Counted from the first letter of the stretch, positions 1-11,919 are shown. The stretch is 64,000 nucleotides of DNA from Lentinus brumalis (GCA_001792895.1 MARA01000055.1:150668-214667), one strand, 5' to 3'. The notes: generated by a model not told the origin, from the letters alone. Translations and numbers: made by a program.

Positions 1-263
1 CTGACGGTGTCGGGCTCGGAGTGCGTACGATGCGGCGATAGTCAACGCCTACCCGGTCTCCATCCTTGTGCCCGTCGAGGGAAATGAAGTTTGGCGGGGC
101 ACCCGGAGGTCGGAAGGCGGGATCCTGAGGTGGGGACGCTGCGGAAGGAGGATAGAAATGGACCGCGGGTACCGGTCGGGGAGCGTAGTACTGACTGGGT
201 CCGCTGTTGCGAGAGTGAGTAGCCTGAGAGCGGAGCGAGGGTGATAACGCACCCAACGTTCAT
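1..263 (-). CDS. TVP38/TMEM64-like membrane protein, 5' part only (cut by window edge)
   Basis: Partial gene running off the left edge. The minus strand at 1-60 encodes a GVDYRR followed by VRTPSPTPS, the N-terminal signature shared by the three complete TVP38-like paralogues at 2.4, 7.2 and 10.1 kb. Upstream, a PAVHFYPP stretch matches PAVHGYPPP of the 2.4 kb paralogue. The first candidate ATG (263, MNVGC, as in the 7.2 kb paralogue) is in a different frame from GVDYRR, so the start is uncertain: there may be a small indel, an upstream intron or another start. Only the cytosolic, Pro/Ser-rich N-terminus is visible; the membrane VTT domain would lie outside the window. By its place it is the partner of a BTB gene expected just left of the window. 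Confidence 0.6.
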
Positions 264-454
264 CGCACACAGGGAGAGCGGCGCGACAATGGGAGATCGA
301 AAAGTGGGTGAGACATGGTCGTAACTCCATCCTTTATATCCATCAGCCCCAAATTGCGGCTAAAATTTGGGAGGTCGCGACCTCGGGCGGGGAGGTGGGT
401 GTTCGGGTATGCTAGAGCGTAGTGTGGTACTCTACATGCTGGCTGTGTCAATAT

Positions 455-560
455 GTGGGTGTGGACAGCCACGCGCTATGCGCATTGCGCACGCATCGCC
501 AGGTATCATCTGCTTTCGCAGAAGTGTCAGTTATTGAGTGATTAGTGCACAGGCATATTA
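455..560. repeat. Upstream block shared by TVP38 paralogues
   Basis: The run around the ACGCTATGCGCA, CTTTCGCAG and AGTGCACAGG words at 465-555 recurs at about 9105-9172, upstream of the 7.2 kb TVP38 gene. A shorter echo (ACGCTATGCACGGGCGTCGC) lies at 4093-4112, upstream of the 2.4 kb gene. The duplicated unit therefore carried 5' flanking DNA as well as coding sequence. No gene is seen between 300 and 970. Confidence 0.55.
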
Positions 561-970
561 GCCGGCGTTCGGAGCGGCGGTTGTAAGCAAATTGTGTCCA
601 CTGCGCAGGGTACGGGTATGTTCTCGCGTGCGTATACGTATAGGGGAAGGTTGAGAAGCCGACAATTCCCGGAGACCCGTAACCGCTCGTAACCGGCGGC
701 TGACGACATCGGTCGGAAACTGCTTATCACCGTCTTCTATGAGGAGGAAACGACAGATCAGGTGAATTCGACCTGGGTATGCTCTCCTTGCGGTTTGCTG
801 TAGGTTCGATCTTGATCGCTGCTGGCACCGGGACAGTAAGTACCTGGTAAGTAGTCTCCTCCATCATATGAAAAGTGACCGATCACCTATTTTGCTTGAG
901 GATACCACGATTGGGACTCGAGCTAAGACTACCTACTTGCGAGTAAGTAGACAGGCTGGGAGATCACAGG

Positions 971-2123
971 ATGCGTCCGGAAGTGCGAACTTCGATAGCT
1001 GCACAGCAATCCCACGTGTTTATTGATGATGCCAACGTCATTTTGAAATTGTCCACGTTGCCTCAATGCCTTTTGGCCTCCGCTCGCAAGCTTGAACGAG
1101 ACCAGGACCTGTGGTTTGAGGACGGCAATATCGTTGTGGTCGCCCAACGGACCGCTTTCCGCTTTCACCGCGGCGCGCTCTCGAGGCACTCGCCAACTTC
1201 TCGGGATCTGTTCAGCGTTCCCCAACCTACGCCATCGAATGTCGTGGAGAGCTTCGACGGATGCACTGCAATTCATGTCTCCGACACCCCCAGCAACTCC
1301 AAGTATCTCCTATGGGCTGTATATCATGGAAAGAGGTGCGCACATGCTGCTTCCACCGATACCGCCAACCAGCTTTGCTGGAGCCGCTCATGCGAAACCT
1401 CTTCAGCTTTTGGATAGGTGAGCAGATCAAGGAGTTCTCTATCCTAGCCTCTTGGGTCCGGATGGGTCACAAGTACGGGGTGGACACTCTCCTCGAAGGA
1501 TCCCTCTGCCAGCTCGAGACGGTCTTTTCCTCAGACTTCTCCGCGTAGGAGACGACACAGAATGAGACTACTCCGGTGTCGGAAATCTCGATGCGCCCAC
1601 AGGATGCGATTGAAGCCGTCAACCTGTTCCGCTTGGTAGGGAGGTCGACGAACATGCTCGTGACGACACTCTACCTGTGCTGCCGTCTCACCACCAAGGA
1701 ACTGCTGCAGGGATATTCTCGTGCAGATGGGACATCGGAGAAGCTAGAGGTCGAGGATCTGCAGCGCTGTCTCGATGCACGGGTCAATCTCGTCAAGTAT
1801 GATGCCCACGTTGTCGTTCGTTTCTTCTTGGAGGAGGAGCCCGAGAACGCTCATTGTTGTCTCTGGTCCCCCGGATCTCGTTTTTGACCGACGAGCTGCG
1901 CGACACTGCGTCCGAATTTCCCCGTACCCTCGGTACTAACTCGCTCAGTTCATCATGGTTCCACCGTAAAATAGGAGAGCTGCTTGACCGGCAGGCCCTT
2001 TGCGATTCATGCATTGAAGTACTGAGAATGCGGCATGTCAAGCTCCGGGAACACGTATGGGAAGAGTTACCGGATATCTTCAAGCTAGAAGTACCGGACT
2101 GGCCGCGATTGCATGACACATGA
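971..2123 (+). pseudogene. BTB/POZ domain protein, broken copy (BTB1)
   Basis: Homologous along its length to the intact BTB gene at 5.98-7.05 kb. Exon 1 (971-1335) carries the BTB core: WFEDGNIVVVAQRTAFRFHR, a second strand ending in SVPQP, and the ISDT-like turn. A 71 nt GT-AG intron (1336-1406) sits at the same position and phase as in the paralogue. Exon 2 carries LASWVRMGHKYGV and, further on, DAIEAVNLFRL and the C-terminal CDSCIEVL...VWEELPDIF. An in-frame TAG at 1546-1548 interrupts exon 2, and the reading frame changes again near 1850-1885. I tested a rescue intron over the TAG (1545-1602) and its phase does not fit. BTB proteins usually mediate dimerisation and Cul3 adaptor binding; this copy probably makes no full product. 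It converges on the TVP38-like gene at 2.4 kb. Confidence 0.75.
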
Positions 2124-2415
2124 TGTATATCTTTATGATCTGGTTTCGTGCTCGCGTTCATGTGGGAGTATGTGAAAGGTCACTACCACTCACGAAACAT
2201 CAATAGCAAAATAAGTAATCGGTCGGGACTCAACTGGTATACATGGGCGAGTACGGAGTACGAGGCAACGACTGGGGAAAAGTGAACAGCACCTATGCAG
2301 CCAAAGCGGGAACCATTCCCCCCTGCCCGCTCGACGGCGCGGCTGCAGCTCAGACGCGTGAAGAGTGGGCTTGAGGCGTGCGTTTGGTATAATAGGAGGC
2401 CTCCGCAGATTCATG

Positions 2416-3929
2416 CTAGGCTAACGGCATGAATGGTGTTCTAACTTGCGCCTCCGCTTCGTCTTGTGGGAAAGCGACCCAGCTCGATGAGGCATCGCCA
2501 GCGCCGGAAACAGTGGTCTGGCGAGCTTTCCGGCGGGCGTAGATGACCCTGTTCTTGATTGCATCTATCCTCGAGTTAACATAGCGCATCGCGACGAAGG
2601 TCACGACGACCGTCGCCGTGAGGACGAGGATCTTGATGATCTTCGTGGTCTTCGACGGGCTCTTGTCTGCAGAATCGCAGACGGAAGGTGTCAGTAAATT
2701 CGTCACGACCGGAGAGCAGCGGTACAGCAGCAAATATGGCGATACGTACTTCCGTTCTGATCTGTGGGCGCCCCGCTGTTTTCTGCAACACCAAAGTAGA
2801 CACTTGCAAATTGCTTGGGAAGCGCGAGGAAGGCCGCTATCAGGAAGGTTCGCAAGTTGATGCCCACCGAAGCGAAGATGGCGGTCATCACTGTTCGAAA
2901 GGAAGTTCAAGTCAGTCCGAGTATTACCACAAAGGAATGCTACGACATACAATGCGCGGGAATGGCACTGTACCGGACCATGATAGTCACCTTCAGACCG
3001 CCCTGACGGATGACTTCCGACAGAAGGGCGTATTGGAGACTGGACTTTTCGCTCTTCTCGTTCCGTCCGCGACAGCAATAGCGGAACGTGCTAAAAGAAT
3101 CGATGATTGTGTGGTCAGCGGCGGGGTCATGTCGACAGCGAAGGCAGGTGAACGGCTGACAAGTATGTGGCTAGCTCGCCAACTATAGTGCCAGCGGCGA
3201 CGATCGCGAAACCGATCCAGAGACCCCAGACGTCTCCGCAGAAGAGAGCGACGAACTCATGGCCGAAGAGCTGATAACATAGATGAGATCGAGACCCGGC
3301 GCGAGAGATGTGGAGACGTACTGGAGGGAACGACATCACGATCATAATGGCGATAGGTATGAGCCAGCCACCGGGCGTCCTGGCGGAGCCGTCAATCCTC
3401 AAGGTATCGAGCACACGCAAGAGATGAGACTCACTCTCGCAACCATTTTGCTGCGGGACTAAGGGCATCGAGGATTTGTTGCTCGAGCACCACGAACGCG
3501 ATGAGTCCCCCGATGATCACCAGCGTCACAATCACGGTGACTGGGTGATCAGGGTCGAGTGAGTCACACAAGCAAAAGAGGGTGACTAGTAGCGGTATAC
3601 TGACAGATGTTCCTCGGACTCTTGTAGAACTCCGGCTTCAAGTACTTCTTGAGGTTGAAGGTTCGTGTCTTGCCCGACAGCGCCTGCGCTTCTGAGGGTG
3701 TCGGACTCGGCGTGCGCATTACCGCGCGATAGTCGACGCCTACCCGTTTATTTAACTCGAGTGTAGAAAGGTCCGGGGAGACGCTGACAGGGCGCGAGAC
3801 ACCAAGGGGAGGGCCTCTGGGAGGAGGGTAACCATGAACGGCGGGAGCGTGGTAGCGGCTTGAATCGCTGATGATAGCCAGTGAGTAAACCACACCAGAA
3901 GCAGTACAGTGCACGTACCTTGGAGCCAT
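2416..3929 (-). CDS. TVP38/TMEM64 family membrane protein (VTT/DedA-like), copy A
   Basis: Multi-exon gene with a complete VTT domain. From the N-terminus it shows MRTPSPTPSEAQALSGKTRT, a first membrane segment (TVIVTLVIIGGLIAFVVL), LSPAAKWLRE, the segment IAIMIVMSFPP, then LFGHEFVALFCGDVWGLWIG, the re-entrant family signature, and AGTIVGEL. It continues with CCRGRNEKSEK, the amphipathic VIRQGGLKV...YSAIPAH, the segment FLIAAFLALPKQFASVYFGV and a last membrane segment before NRVIYARRKARQT, ending in a short acidic tail. Introns are 50-80 nt with clean GT-AG ends and matching phases. I chose 3929 because ATG-GCT-CCA-AG splices in frame to SDSSRYHAP; 4091 is an alternative. Family members sit in late Golgi or ER membranes and are related to lipid-scrambling DedA proteins. 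The usual REGG is RQGG here. Confidence 0.82.
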
Positions 3930-4006
3930 ATGTATGAGTAAGGTGCGTCCGGGCGCACACGTAGACCAATGGTAGGGATGATGAGCCATGCTGCTCCCTT
4001 CGGCCC

Positions 4007-4016
4007 TATATATAAT
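4007..4016 (-). promoter_or_regulatory. TATA box of TVP38 copy A
   Basis: A TATATA run on the minus strand lies about 78 nt upstream of the preferred start at 3929, normal spacing for a fungal TATA-driven gene with a short leader. Confidence 0.45.
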
Positions 4017-5050
4017 GAGCACGTATCGCCCGGAAGGTCCCGATACGGCGCAGGACGCATAACCGCATTCCAACGACGGAAGGACAGCCATACGCTATGC
4101 ACGGGCGTCGCCGCGCACTAACATCGTGGTATCGGTAGCACTGCTGGGCCTGCGGCTCCGCTCTTTTCGTAGGTGCTTACCTCGGTCGCTCCGAGAGCTA
4201 TAGGATCCGGGCATCTTCAGAGGTGGTCTGCAGTCCGTCACACCTCTGCCACCAACATTAAAATTCACGATTGATATGGCGGCTTGAATATCTCACCTTT
4301 CAACTTGCAGACGATCGACGACCCTAACTAGCCTGAGCGATCCTGCATGCTCAATCTCTCGAAAGTGGATCAGCATCCGGGATACACCTTGCGCACCGCC
4401 AGCGGCTGCGAATCTGAAAACTTGAAGGGCATCACACGCAGTCCGCTTCAAGTGTCAATCACCGCAGTAGGCGGAACGCCGAATATCTTCTGAGCGTCTG
4501 CAACGAAATTTCAGTGTCGGTGACATCCACTAGCACGTCGATGACAGTGAGTAACCCAGGCGATGTTCGCCCGCTAATTCACATAGGCTCGCAAACTTAC
4601 CTGTGCGTAATTCTACCAACAGTGTGAAGCCCGCTGCCCGATATCCTCCTCGAGCACATGCACTGCCCAGCAAGCTGCAGATTTGAGGGCGCGTGCGGTG
4701 CAGACAGACTGCAAGGTCAAGATCGACAGGGCCGTACCGCCACTTAGTGCCAGCCGCGCGCGTATATAGTACGGAGAGCTTACTTGTGCAGGTACCTCAA
4801 CACAGCGAGATGTCCGGAGGTCTGGACGTTGACAGACCTCTTCGTATAGGACCCGGATCTATACCTGTCACACTGATGGCGCCCCGCGTGAGCCCGTAGA
4901 CGGTGGGGTCTCCGGAGAACCTCTGAACAGCTCCGTAGTGATGTGGCGTGGACTTGCCCCGCATCGCCTGGCTTGTTTTGCGTTCGCCGACTACGATCGA
5001 GCCTGACTACCACCCTCAGCATCCGGGCAGTAAGCTCGAATGATACAACC
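4017..5050. other. Intergenic, no gene recognised
   Basis: About 1 kb between copy A and a decayed TVP38 relic. I see no coding pattern, splice-linked exons or family motif here beyond the short upstream echo at 4093-4112. Confidence 0.5.
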
Positions 5051-5059
5051 GTAGGGTAG

Positions 5060-5310
5060 TACCGGAAGCTTTGGCCAGACGCGCCTTCCGCCGGGCGTGG
5101 ATGACGCAGCGGCTTGATGGCGACCATCTTCACGCCGACATGGAACACTGCGACGAAAGCCACGATGATCTTCATCCTTCTGCATCGTGGTCTACATCAG
5201 ATTCCGGTCTGAAGGGGCACAGGGACGATGTCAGACCTCGGCGGACCGGTCGAATAGACGTCAAATTAGACGTACCACCATTCTCGTCCGCAGGCACGAC
5301 GACTCAAATT
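5060..5310 (-). pseudogene. TVP38-like relic (3' end)
   Basis: Decayed fragment on the minus strand. It retains KIIV...FVA followed, with frame changes, by an R-H/Y-ARRKAR-like stretch at 5070-5110 (CATCCACGCCCGGCGGAAGG, against the same run in copies A and B). It also keeps a GACGAGAATGGT-GTACGT exon end near 5280, equal to the ENG|gtacgt splice junction of the intact copies. Open frames are short. It lies where the BTB/TVP38 array would predict an extra TVP38 copy, just left of the second BTB gene. Confidence 0.55.
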
Positions 5311-5909
5311 CAAGGGACAATTGGGGCCGCCACAGCGTCCTTCGATCTTGTCCTCGAGGAGTCGACGTCCGATACTCATGAGCACGTCGTGGGCCCATCA
5401 ACCTGCAACGCACGAGTATGATCGCACGTGTAATGCGCTTGTATGGCTCAGAGTCTTGCGCCATGAGACATGTTTGGCACTGGTCAATTTGGGCGACGGA
5501 GCGACCCAGCGTGGGGCACAACCTACGACGGATGCGGGCCACTTGTGATGGAGGAGGCTCGCTAACAGTGTGAAGTCAGCGTCACGACGCAATCACAGTA
5601 CTTAATCCGCCTGTAGCTATGTAGTCCTGCGGTCAGTACACCAAAAGGGGTTGTCTACAGCTCTCAAAACACATATTCTAACTCCGAGGGGGTTTTATTC
5701 TGTCGCTGGCTAGCTTTCAAGCGAGAGTGGGTCGTCGATGGTGGTGGTACTTAGGTGGTGCTTCGGGCTTAAAACTTCTAAGCGCTATCATTTTCGTCAC
5801 ACTCCGGGAATTCCCGAAGCCTGGCACTACCAGGTACCACCATCAGATTCATAGGACTCAAGTCCGATACGTCGAGCCGCATAGCAAAATAATTTGAAGG
5901 TGCTGAGAA
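5311..5909. other. Intergenic, no gene recognised
   Basis: Spacer between the TVP38 relic and the BTB2 gene. It probably holds the BTB2 promoter, but no clear TATA element or conserved site stood out. Confidence 0.4.
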
Positions 5910-5981
5910 TTGCTAGTCGTTCGTGATTGCCCTGTACTAATGCTATTCCGAGTAGGACCAACAATATTGTCGCAGGAAGTG

Positions 5982-7049
5982 ATGATGTCCGAAGCCGCCG
6001 CAGAATGCCCAGGCCAGCATCCAGGGCTCGCATCAGGCGCGATGGGCACTCCTCCCAGCGAAATACAGAGAGATCCGGGCGTGTGGTTTGACGACGGCAA
6101 CGTCATCGTCATCGCTCAGCGAACCGCCTTTCGCTTCCATCGCGGCACTCTCGCTCGACATTCGGAGATATTCCGCTCCTTGTTCTCCATTCCCCAACCT
6201 ACCTCTCCCGACACGATGGACGGCTGCCCTGTCATCTGCGTCACCGACACTCCATACGACTTCAAGTTCCTCCTCCGCGCCATCTATGACGGGGTCAGGT
6301 ACGCCAGAATTGGCTCGACTGCGATGATTCCATCTAATCCTTGATCACTCACCAGTCTCTTCGCGACAAATGGTCCTATGAACTTCTCCGTACTTGCAGC
6401 GCTGGTCAGAATGGGCCACAAGTACGAAGTTGGATCCGTGCTGGACGAGTCACTGCGCCGCTTGAGAACGGTCTATACCACCGACTTCGCGGTTTGGGAC
6501 CAGCACCAGCACCAGGGGACCTCCGTGGTCAGCCTGTGTGGCCAAGATGCGATTGAAGCTGTCAACCTATTTCGCCTCACCGGACAGTCTCCAATGCTGC
6601 CTAGCGCGTTCTACGCCTGCGCGCGTTTGGCGATCAGCGAAATCCTGGCCGGTATGAAACGTGCGGACGGAACGCTCGAGACACTGAGTGCGGGAGATCT
6701 CAAGCTGTTGCTCGAAGGCCGTACCGAACTGGTCAAGTACGACGCTCATATAATAGCGCGATTCTTCAACCCCCCTCTGCCTGTTGCTTGCACTTGCCCT
6801 TCTGTTGATCTGCGACGCTCGGTACTCGCTGATAGTTCCAAATCGCTTTTTGACAGCTTCCCATCCCACCTGGATGCGGACGTGCTCAGTCCGTACTTGA
6901 CTCGATTGGCTAACAGGACTTCTCAGTTGTGTAGAAGCTGCGTGGATGCTCTGATTGCCCATCATTTCACGCTGAGAAGGCAAGTTTGGGACGAGCTGCC
7001 GATCATGTTTGATATCGAAGTTTCGGGATGGGGTACCGTTCAGACATAG
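5982..7049 (+). CDS. BTB/POZ domain protein (BTB2), intact
   Basis: Two-exon gene. Exon 1 ends at 6298, the intron is 6299-6355 (57 nt, GT-AG) and exon 2 runs 6356-7049; the phase-2 junction restores YDGVS-LFATNG. Start at 5982 (MMSEAAAECPG) gives about 336 residues; an upstream ATG at 5910 would add 24. Residues ~35-110 form the BTB fold: VWFDDGNVIVIAQRTAFRFH, LARHSEIFRSLFSIPQP and VICVTDTPYDF. Next comes the helical VLAALVRMGHKYEV, then a BACK-like helical C-terminus with DAIEAVNLFRLTG and LCRSCVDALIAHH...VWDELPIMF. Proteins of this agaricomycete family are numerous; a Cul3-adaptor or scaffold role is inferred only. Its 3' end converges on the TVP38-like gene, about 150 bp away. Confidence 0.85.
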
Positions 7050-7201
7050 CTGCATCAGTATTGCATCAGTATGTCTTCCGATCCAATATGTAGCTCGTTA
7101 CTGTACAAGGTACAACTGTCACTAGCAAAACCACATGTCGATGACATCCGCATTGTCCGTGGTTCAGCGTGCGGTCCTGCGGCTCTCACAGGAGGACGCG
7201 A

Positions 7202-8916
7202 TCAAGACCTTCCGGACGCCCCAGGAGCAGGAGACCTCTGCGATGTCCTCCGCGCGGCTAGATCAACCCCCTCTCCTCCGTACGGGTCGTCATACCGATC
7301 CTCGTTCCCACTCGATGCCGGCGGGGACGATGCTGAACTGTTCAAAGGCGACGCGTACGCTCGCGGCGTACTTATCTCGGGATGCACGACATCCATCGAG
7401 TCGCGCTGTTCCAGAGGTATGAACGGCGTTCTCGCTTGTGCCTCGGCGTCGTCTTGCGGGAACGTACTCCAACTGGAGTCAGCGCCGTAGCCGGAGCCAG
7501 ATCCGGGTAGTTTCGCCTGGCGCGCTTTCCGACGTGCGTAGATGACGCGGTTCTTGACCCCATCTATCTTCGAGTTCACGTAGCGCATCGCGACGATGGT
7601 AATGAGGACAGTCACAGTGATCACGATGATCTTGATAGTTGTCGTGGTCTTCGTTGGGCTCTTGTCTGCGACAATGCGAGGGTCAACCAGCGCTCAGGAC
7701 GAAAATGGAGACACTACGTACTTCCATTCTCATCCTTTGGTGCACCGCTGTTCTCGGCGACACCGAGGTAGACGGCCGCGAGCTGCTTTGGCAACGCGAC
7801 GAAAGCTGCTATGAGGAAGGTCCATACGCTCATTCCTGCAGTAGCAAATATCGCGGTCGATACTATTTGCATGAGGTCAGTCGCACGGTCGAGAGGAACT
7901 CCCGCCAACCTGGGACTTACTGTGGGCAGGGATGGCGCTGTATCGCACCATGATGGCCATCGTGAGTCCGCCCTCACGAATGATTTCGGAGATGAGGGCA
8001 TATCTGAGGTTCTTGGCTTCCGCCTTCTCGCTACGTCCTCTGCAACAGTAGCGGAACGTACTGTGTTGGAGAAGTGGAGAGGTTTAGCTCAATCGAAGTA
8101 GTAAACACCGTCGGATGACTTACTAGTAAGTGACAAGCTCGCCGATGATCGTGCCAGCCGCAACGATGCCGAACCCAATCCAGACACCCCAGACGTCTCC
8201 ACAAAAGAGGGCAACGAGTTCATGGCCAAAGAGCTGATAGACTGTGTCAAGCACGCGCTGAAGGAGTACGGACTGCGAGCCTTACCGGAGGGAACGACAA
8301 GACGATCATGATCGCGATGGGAATAGCCCAAGCACCTGGAGTTCTATCGAAGAAGACACCGTCGGACAATGTCAACGACAAACTAAGGGAACACAGTCGT
8401 TACTCACTCCCGCAGCCAGTTGGAAGCAGGGCTGAGTGCATCGAGGATTTTCGACTGTAGTGCCACAAACGCGATAAGCGCTCCGACAATAACTAACGTT
8501 ACGATGAGGGTGACTATCAAGCGTGTGAGCCACGCAGATAGTTGGTAGGTGTGGGGAGCGAACTTACAAACGTTTCTCGGGTTCTTGAGATATTCTCGGT
8601 TAGCGTACTTTTTGAGGTTGATGCTGCGCGTTTTGCCTGACAGCGCCTCCGCTTCTGATGGTGTCGGGCTCGGCGTGCGTGCGACCCCGCGATAGTCAAC
8701 ACCTATCCGCTCATCCTTACTGTAATCATTGAGCGAGGACGGGGCAGGGGAGACACTGAGAGGCCGGAAGATGGGGTCCTGAGGTGGCGAGCCTTCGGGG
8801 GAGGGTATAAGTGAACGGCAGGTACCGGCCTGGGAGCGTAGTATTGGCTGGGTGCGCTGCAGAGAGTATGAGCAGACTGAAGGAGGCGTAGGGTTGTTCA
8901 CGCACCCGACGTTCAT
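7202..8916 (-). CDS. TVP38/TMEM64 family membrane protein, copy B, intact
   Basis: Seven-exon gene; boundaries to within 1-2 nt are 8916-8568, 8513-8408, 8343-8287, 8233-8124, 8060-7921, 7862-7722 and 7665-7202, with compatible phases. The product has a Pro/Ser-rich N-terminus (GVDYRGVARTPSPTPSEAEA), a membrane segment FTLIVTLVIVGALIAFVAL, SNWLRE, PIAIMIVLSFPP, then LFGHELVALFCGDVWGVWIG, AGTIIGELV, FRYCCRGRSEKAE, IIREGGLTMAIMVRYSAIPA, FLIAAFVALPKQLAAVYLGV and VAMRYVNSK...VIYARRKAR. A ~100-residue hydrophilic tail carries Ser/Pro-rich sequence. It is a Golgi/ER VTT-domain protein by family. The tail is longer than in copy A, with unrelated end sequence, so tails diverge faster than membrane cores. 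Confidence 0.87.
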
Positions 8917-10050
8917 CGTGTTCGGAGAGGGAGAGGCGTCAGGGGGTAGAGCAATGAAGGGGCACGGTTTGAAGTCCGATGCTTATATCGACTCCATGCT
9001 GCGGCTCAAGTGCAGCTTAGAGCCCGCGACATCGGGCGTGCGAAGGAGAGTTCGGGTGTGCTAGAGCGGGGCGTGGCACTGCGTCTCTGGGACGTGAACG
9101 TTACAGCCACACGCTATACGCACGCATCACCTCGCTTTCGCAGCGTTATGACAGAATGATCAGTGCACAGGCGCACTATTGGCACTGCCCCGAGTTATTT
9201 TAAGCTGATCGGTGGCCTGGCAAGGGGGAGTTCGGAGCGGGGCAGACTGCGAGAGACTGCGATGTCGTCCCGGGTATGTTTGCAGCCGCCGATATACGTC
9301 ACGAAGGATCCGACGACATCGCTGCCTCCGCCTGTATCGCATATCGTCTGATGATGCTTAGACTATATACTACTCAACGACGGCTGAAAACGGGCCAAGT
9401 ACAGGATCCATTGTGAGGTATCTGAAAGGCGAAGATCGATAAGTAGGTCTGTTTCAGGCGCTGGTGAAAGCAGGCGAGGCGCACTAACGGTTGGTCTCAT
9501 GGCATCGCTGGCAACGTCCCAGCTTTGATCATATCCGCAGAGTGGGCCGCGTGCACTCAAAACAATTCCCATAAAGATTTGACGACCTAAACTCGAGGGT
9601 TGGTTGTACTTACTCAGGTCTCCACGCTCCTGCCAGTGGCGTCGAGTCAAGTAAGGACTACTAAGTACTAGTAAGGAGTAGTGAGCATGATGTGGATAAT
9701 AAAACAGGCGCACCTAGTACTACTTACCTTGCACAGCTGGCGTCGCTAACGCAATAGCTAGAGCATGTGTTAGACGTTGTTGCTGAAACCGCGAAAGAGA
9801 TGTGAAGCAGTGTACCGCCACTATGCCGGAAGATGCCGGGGAGAAGATGGGCTCAAAGCCATCTTGATCTTAGTCAGTACATGCTCTTGATCTCATGAAG
9901 TGATTGCTCAACGTTCAATTTGACCAGTAAGCTCGTGTGATGATGTACATCGTCGATAGTTTGTCTCTGTGTAATGTCCTTGCACAACCCGGTCTCACTT
10001 CGATTGACCACCGCTGCCCGTAGCGTAGCGTGACCGCCTGTGGGCCCGCC
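8917..10050. other. Intergenic, no gene recognised
   Basis: Contains the second copy of the duplicated upstream block (about 9105-9172). At 9650-9730 there is a patch of imperfect AGTACTA/AGTAGT words. I found no BTB exon here, although array order would predict one before TVP38 copy C. Confidence 0.45.
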
Positions 10051-11919
10051 TCAGGCGTGCGGCTTCGTCATAACAGATATGTCGGTCAAACGTGCTCCGG
10101 CTCTCGAACCACCAACCCCTCTCCTGTCCCCACCCAAACCGTCCGTCATGCCCATCTCCACATCTACATCCATACCACGCATCCCGGGAGTCGTGCGTAC
10201 TTCCGACGGATGAGCGGGAAACTTGAAGGGATTGTACCTGCGCGGCGGCTCAGGCAACGGCGCGTGAACGACAACATCAGGAAGCGTGCTGGAGCTTGCG
10301 TGCGGCGTGTGAGGGAAATGGCGCCTGGTCGGGGTGGTCGCGCCGTCAAGAGTCGCTGTTGCCCCGGAGGCGGATGCGACCTCTATCCGCAGTACCCCGA
10401 CGTCGTCTGCGGACCGGGACGCCTTTGCTTGTCTGCGGAGGAACGGCAGTGCAGCGCAGTGTGCGATGCATGAAAGGGCAGTAAGCAGCGGGATAGGCGC
10501 ATGTTGCACAGCCAGCGCCGGCGGGCGGGCTGCGGGTGACGTACCTCGCCTTCCGACGGGCGTACACGACGCGGTGCTTGACCTGGTCGACCTTCCCGTT
10601 AATGTACCGCATCGCGAATGCCGTTACAAAAAGGGTGATAATAATAACCCCGGCCTTCACGCCCTTCGTTTGTTGGTCATTCCCTGACGGACGCACGTCT
10701 GGTGTCAGGTCGCGAACAGGGTGAGAAGGACGGCGAGCGCAACGTACCCGTATCGCTGTCATTCTGCGATACACCGATATACACGACCGCGAGTTGCTTT
10801 GGGAGCGAGAGGATAGCAGAGGCGAGGAAGATCCACAGATTCATCCCACACGTTGAGAAGACTGCGGTCGAAACTGTCGGCGGGGCCATGATGGGTCAGC
10901 TTGGTGCCTAAGCATGATGAGAACGCTGACGGAAGATACGCACAATGTGAAGGGATGAAGCTGAAGCGCATGATAACAGGGACCTTCAGCCCGCCCTCAC
11001 GCACAACCTGCGCATAGAGCGCATATTTGAGCTGCTTCTCTTCGAGTTTCTTGCCGCGCGCTATGCACCACCACCGGAAGACACTACGCGGAAACAGTCA
11101 CATGTCAGCAAGCGATTATGGTAAACGCAGGATCACGACGCACAGGTAGTTCCCGAGCTCGCCAAGGACCGTCCCTGCGCCGAAGATCGCGAAGCCGAGC
11201 CACACCCCCCAGACGTCTCCGCAAATGATGCCGACGAGTTCATGACCGAATAGCTACAGGGTTGCCCGTGTCGTAAGCACTAGATATCTGGGGATAGATG
11301 GAGACGTAGTACTACGTACCGGAGGGAAGGAGATGACGATCATGACAGCTATCGGGACGACCCAGGCGCCGGGAGTGCTGAAGAACGGCGTTCGAGCATA
11401 AGCCTCCGTCGGACGCATACACGCAGAAGCACTCACTCGCGCAGCCAGTCCGAGAACGGCTCCAGCGCATCCTCGATCTTCGACTGGAGCCCCAGGAAGG
11501 TAGCGAAGAAGGCTATGATACAGACAACCGCGATCCCCGTCCCTGCTCATGGTCAGCATCCCGCGATCGAGCTCGAGCGGGAGCTTGGGGGAGCACTCAC
11601 ATGCGCCACGCTTGGTCGTGAAGCGCCGCCAGTGCAGTAGTTGCGCTATCCTCTTGAGGTCGCACGTTCGCGTCTTCTCTGAGAGGACACGTGCCTCGGT
11701 GGGAGTTGGGCTTGGAGTGCGCATGATCTCGCGCACGGACACGGCGGCGGCGGCATCCTTCTCGTCGCCCAGCGACGGAACGGAGCTGAAGGGCGGGGGC
11801 GGAGTTGTGTTAGCGTCTTGCACATCGGATGCGGATGCGTAGACGGGTGGGTATCGGTGGACTGGGGCGATTGAAGGCGGGTGGGAGGGAGAGCCGCTGT
11901 GGGTGTCCGTGTCGATCAT
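10051..11919 (-). CDS. TVP38/TMEM64 family membrane protein, copy C
   Basis: Multi-exon gene with all core VTT blocks: MRTPSPTPTEARVLSEKTRT, a first membrane segment GIAVVCIIAFFATFLGLQ, FSDWLRE, VVPIAVMIVISFPP, LFGHELVGIICGDVWGVWLG, AGTVLGELGNYL, FRWWCIARGKKLEEK, VVREGGLKVPVIMRFSFIPS, STAVFSTCGMNLWIFLASAI, SLPKQLAVVYIGV and AMRYINGKVD...VVYARRKAR. Start at 11919 (MIDTDTHSGSPS) leads directly into the IAPVHRYPP block shared with the other copies. The last intron leads into a long hydrophilic tail ending at 10051; a shorter alternative frame ends at 10346. This is the most divergent copy and keeps the typical REGG motif. Location in Golgi/ER membranes is inferred from the family. Confidence 0.8.

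Noticed and set aside
1545..1602. Rescue intron removing the BTB1 stop
   Set aside because: Splice sites exist, but the phase would put the conserved DAIEAVNLF out of frame, and the paralogue has no intron there.
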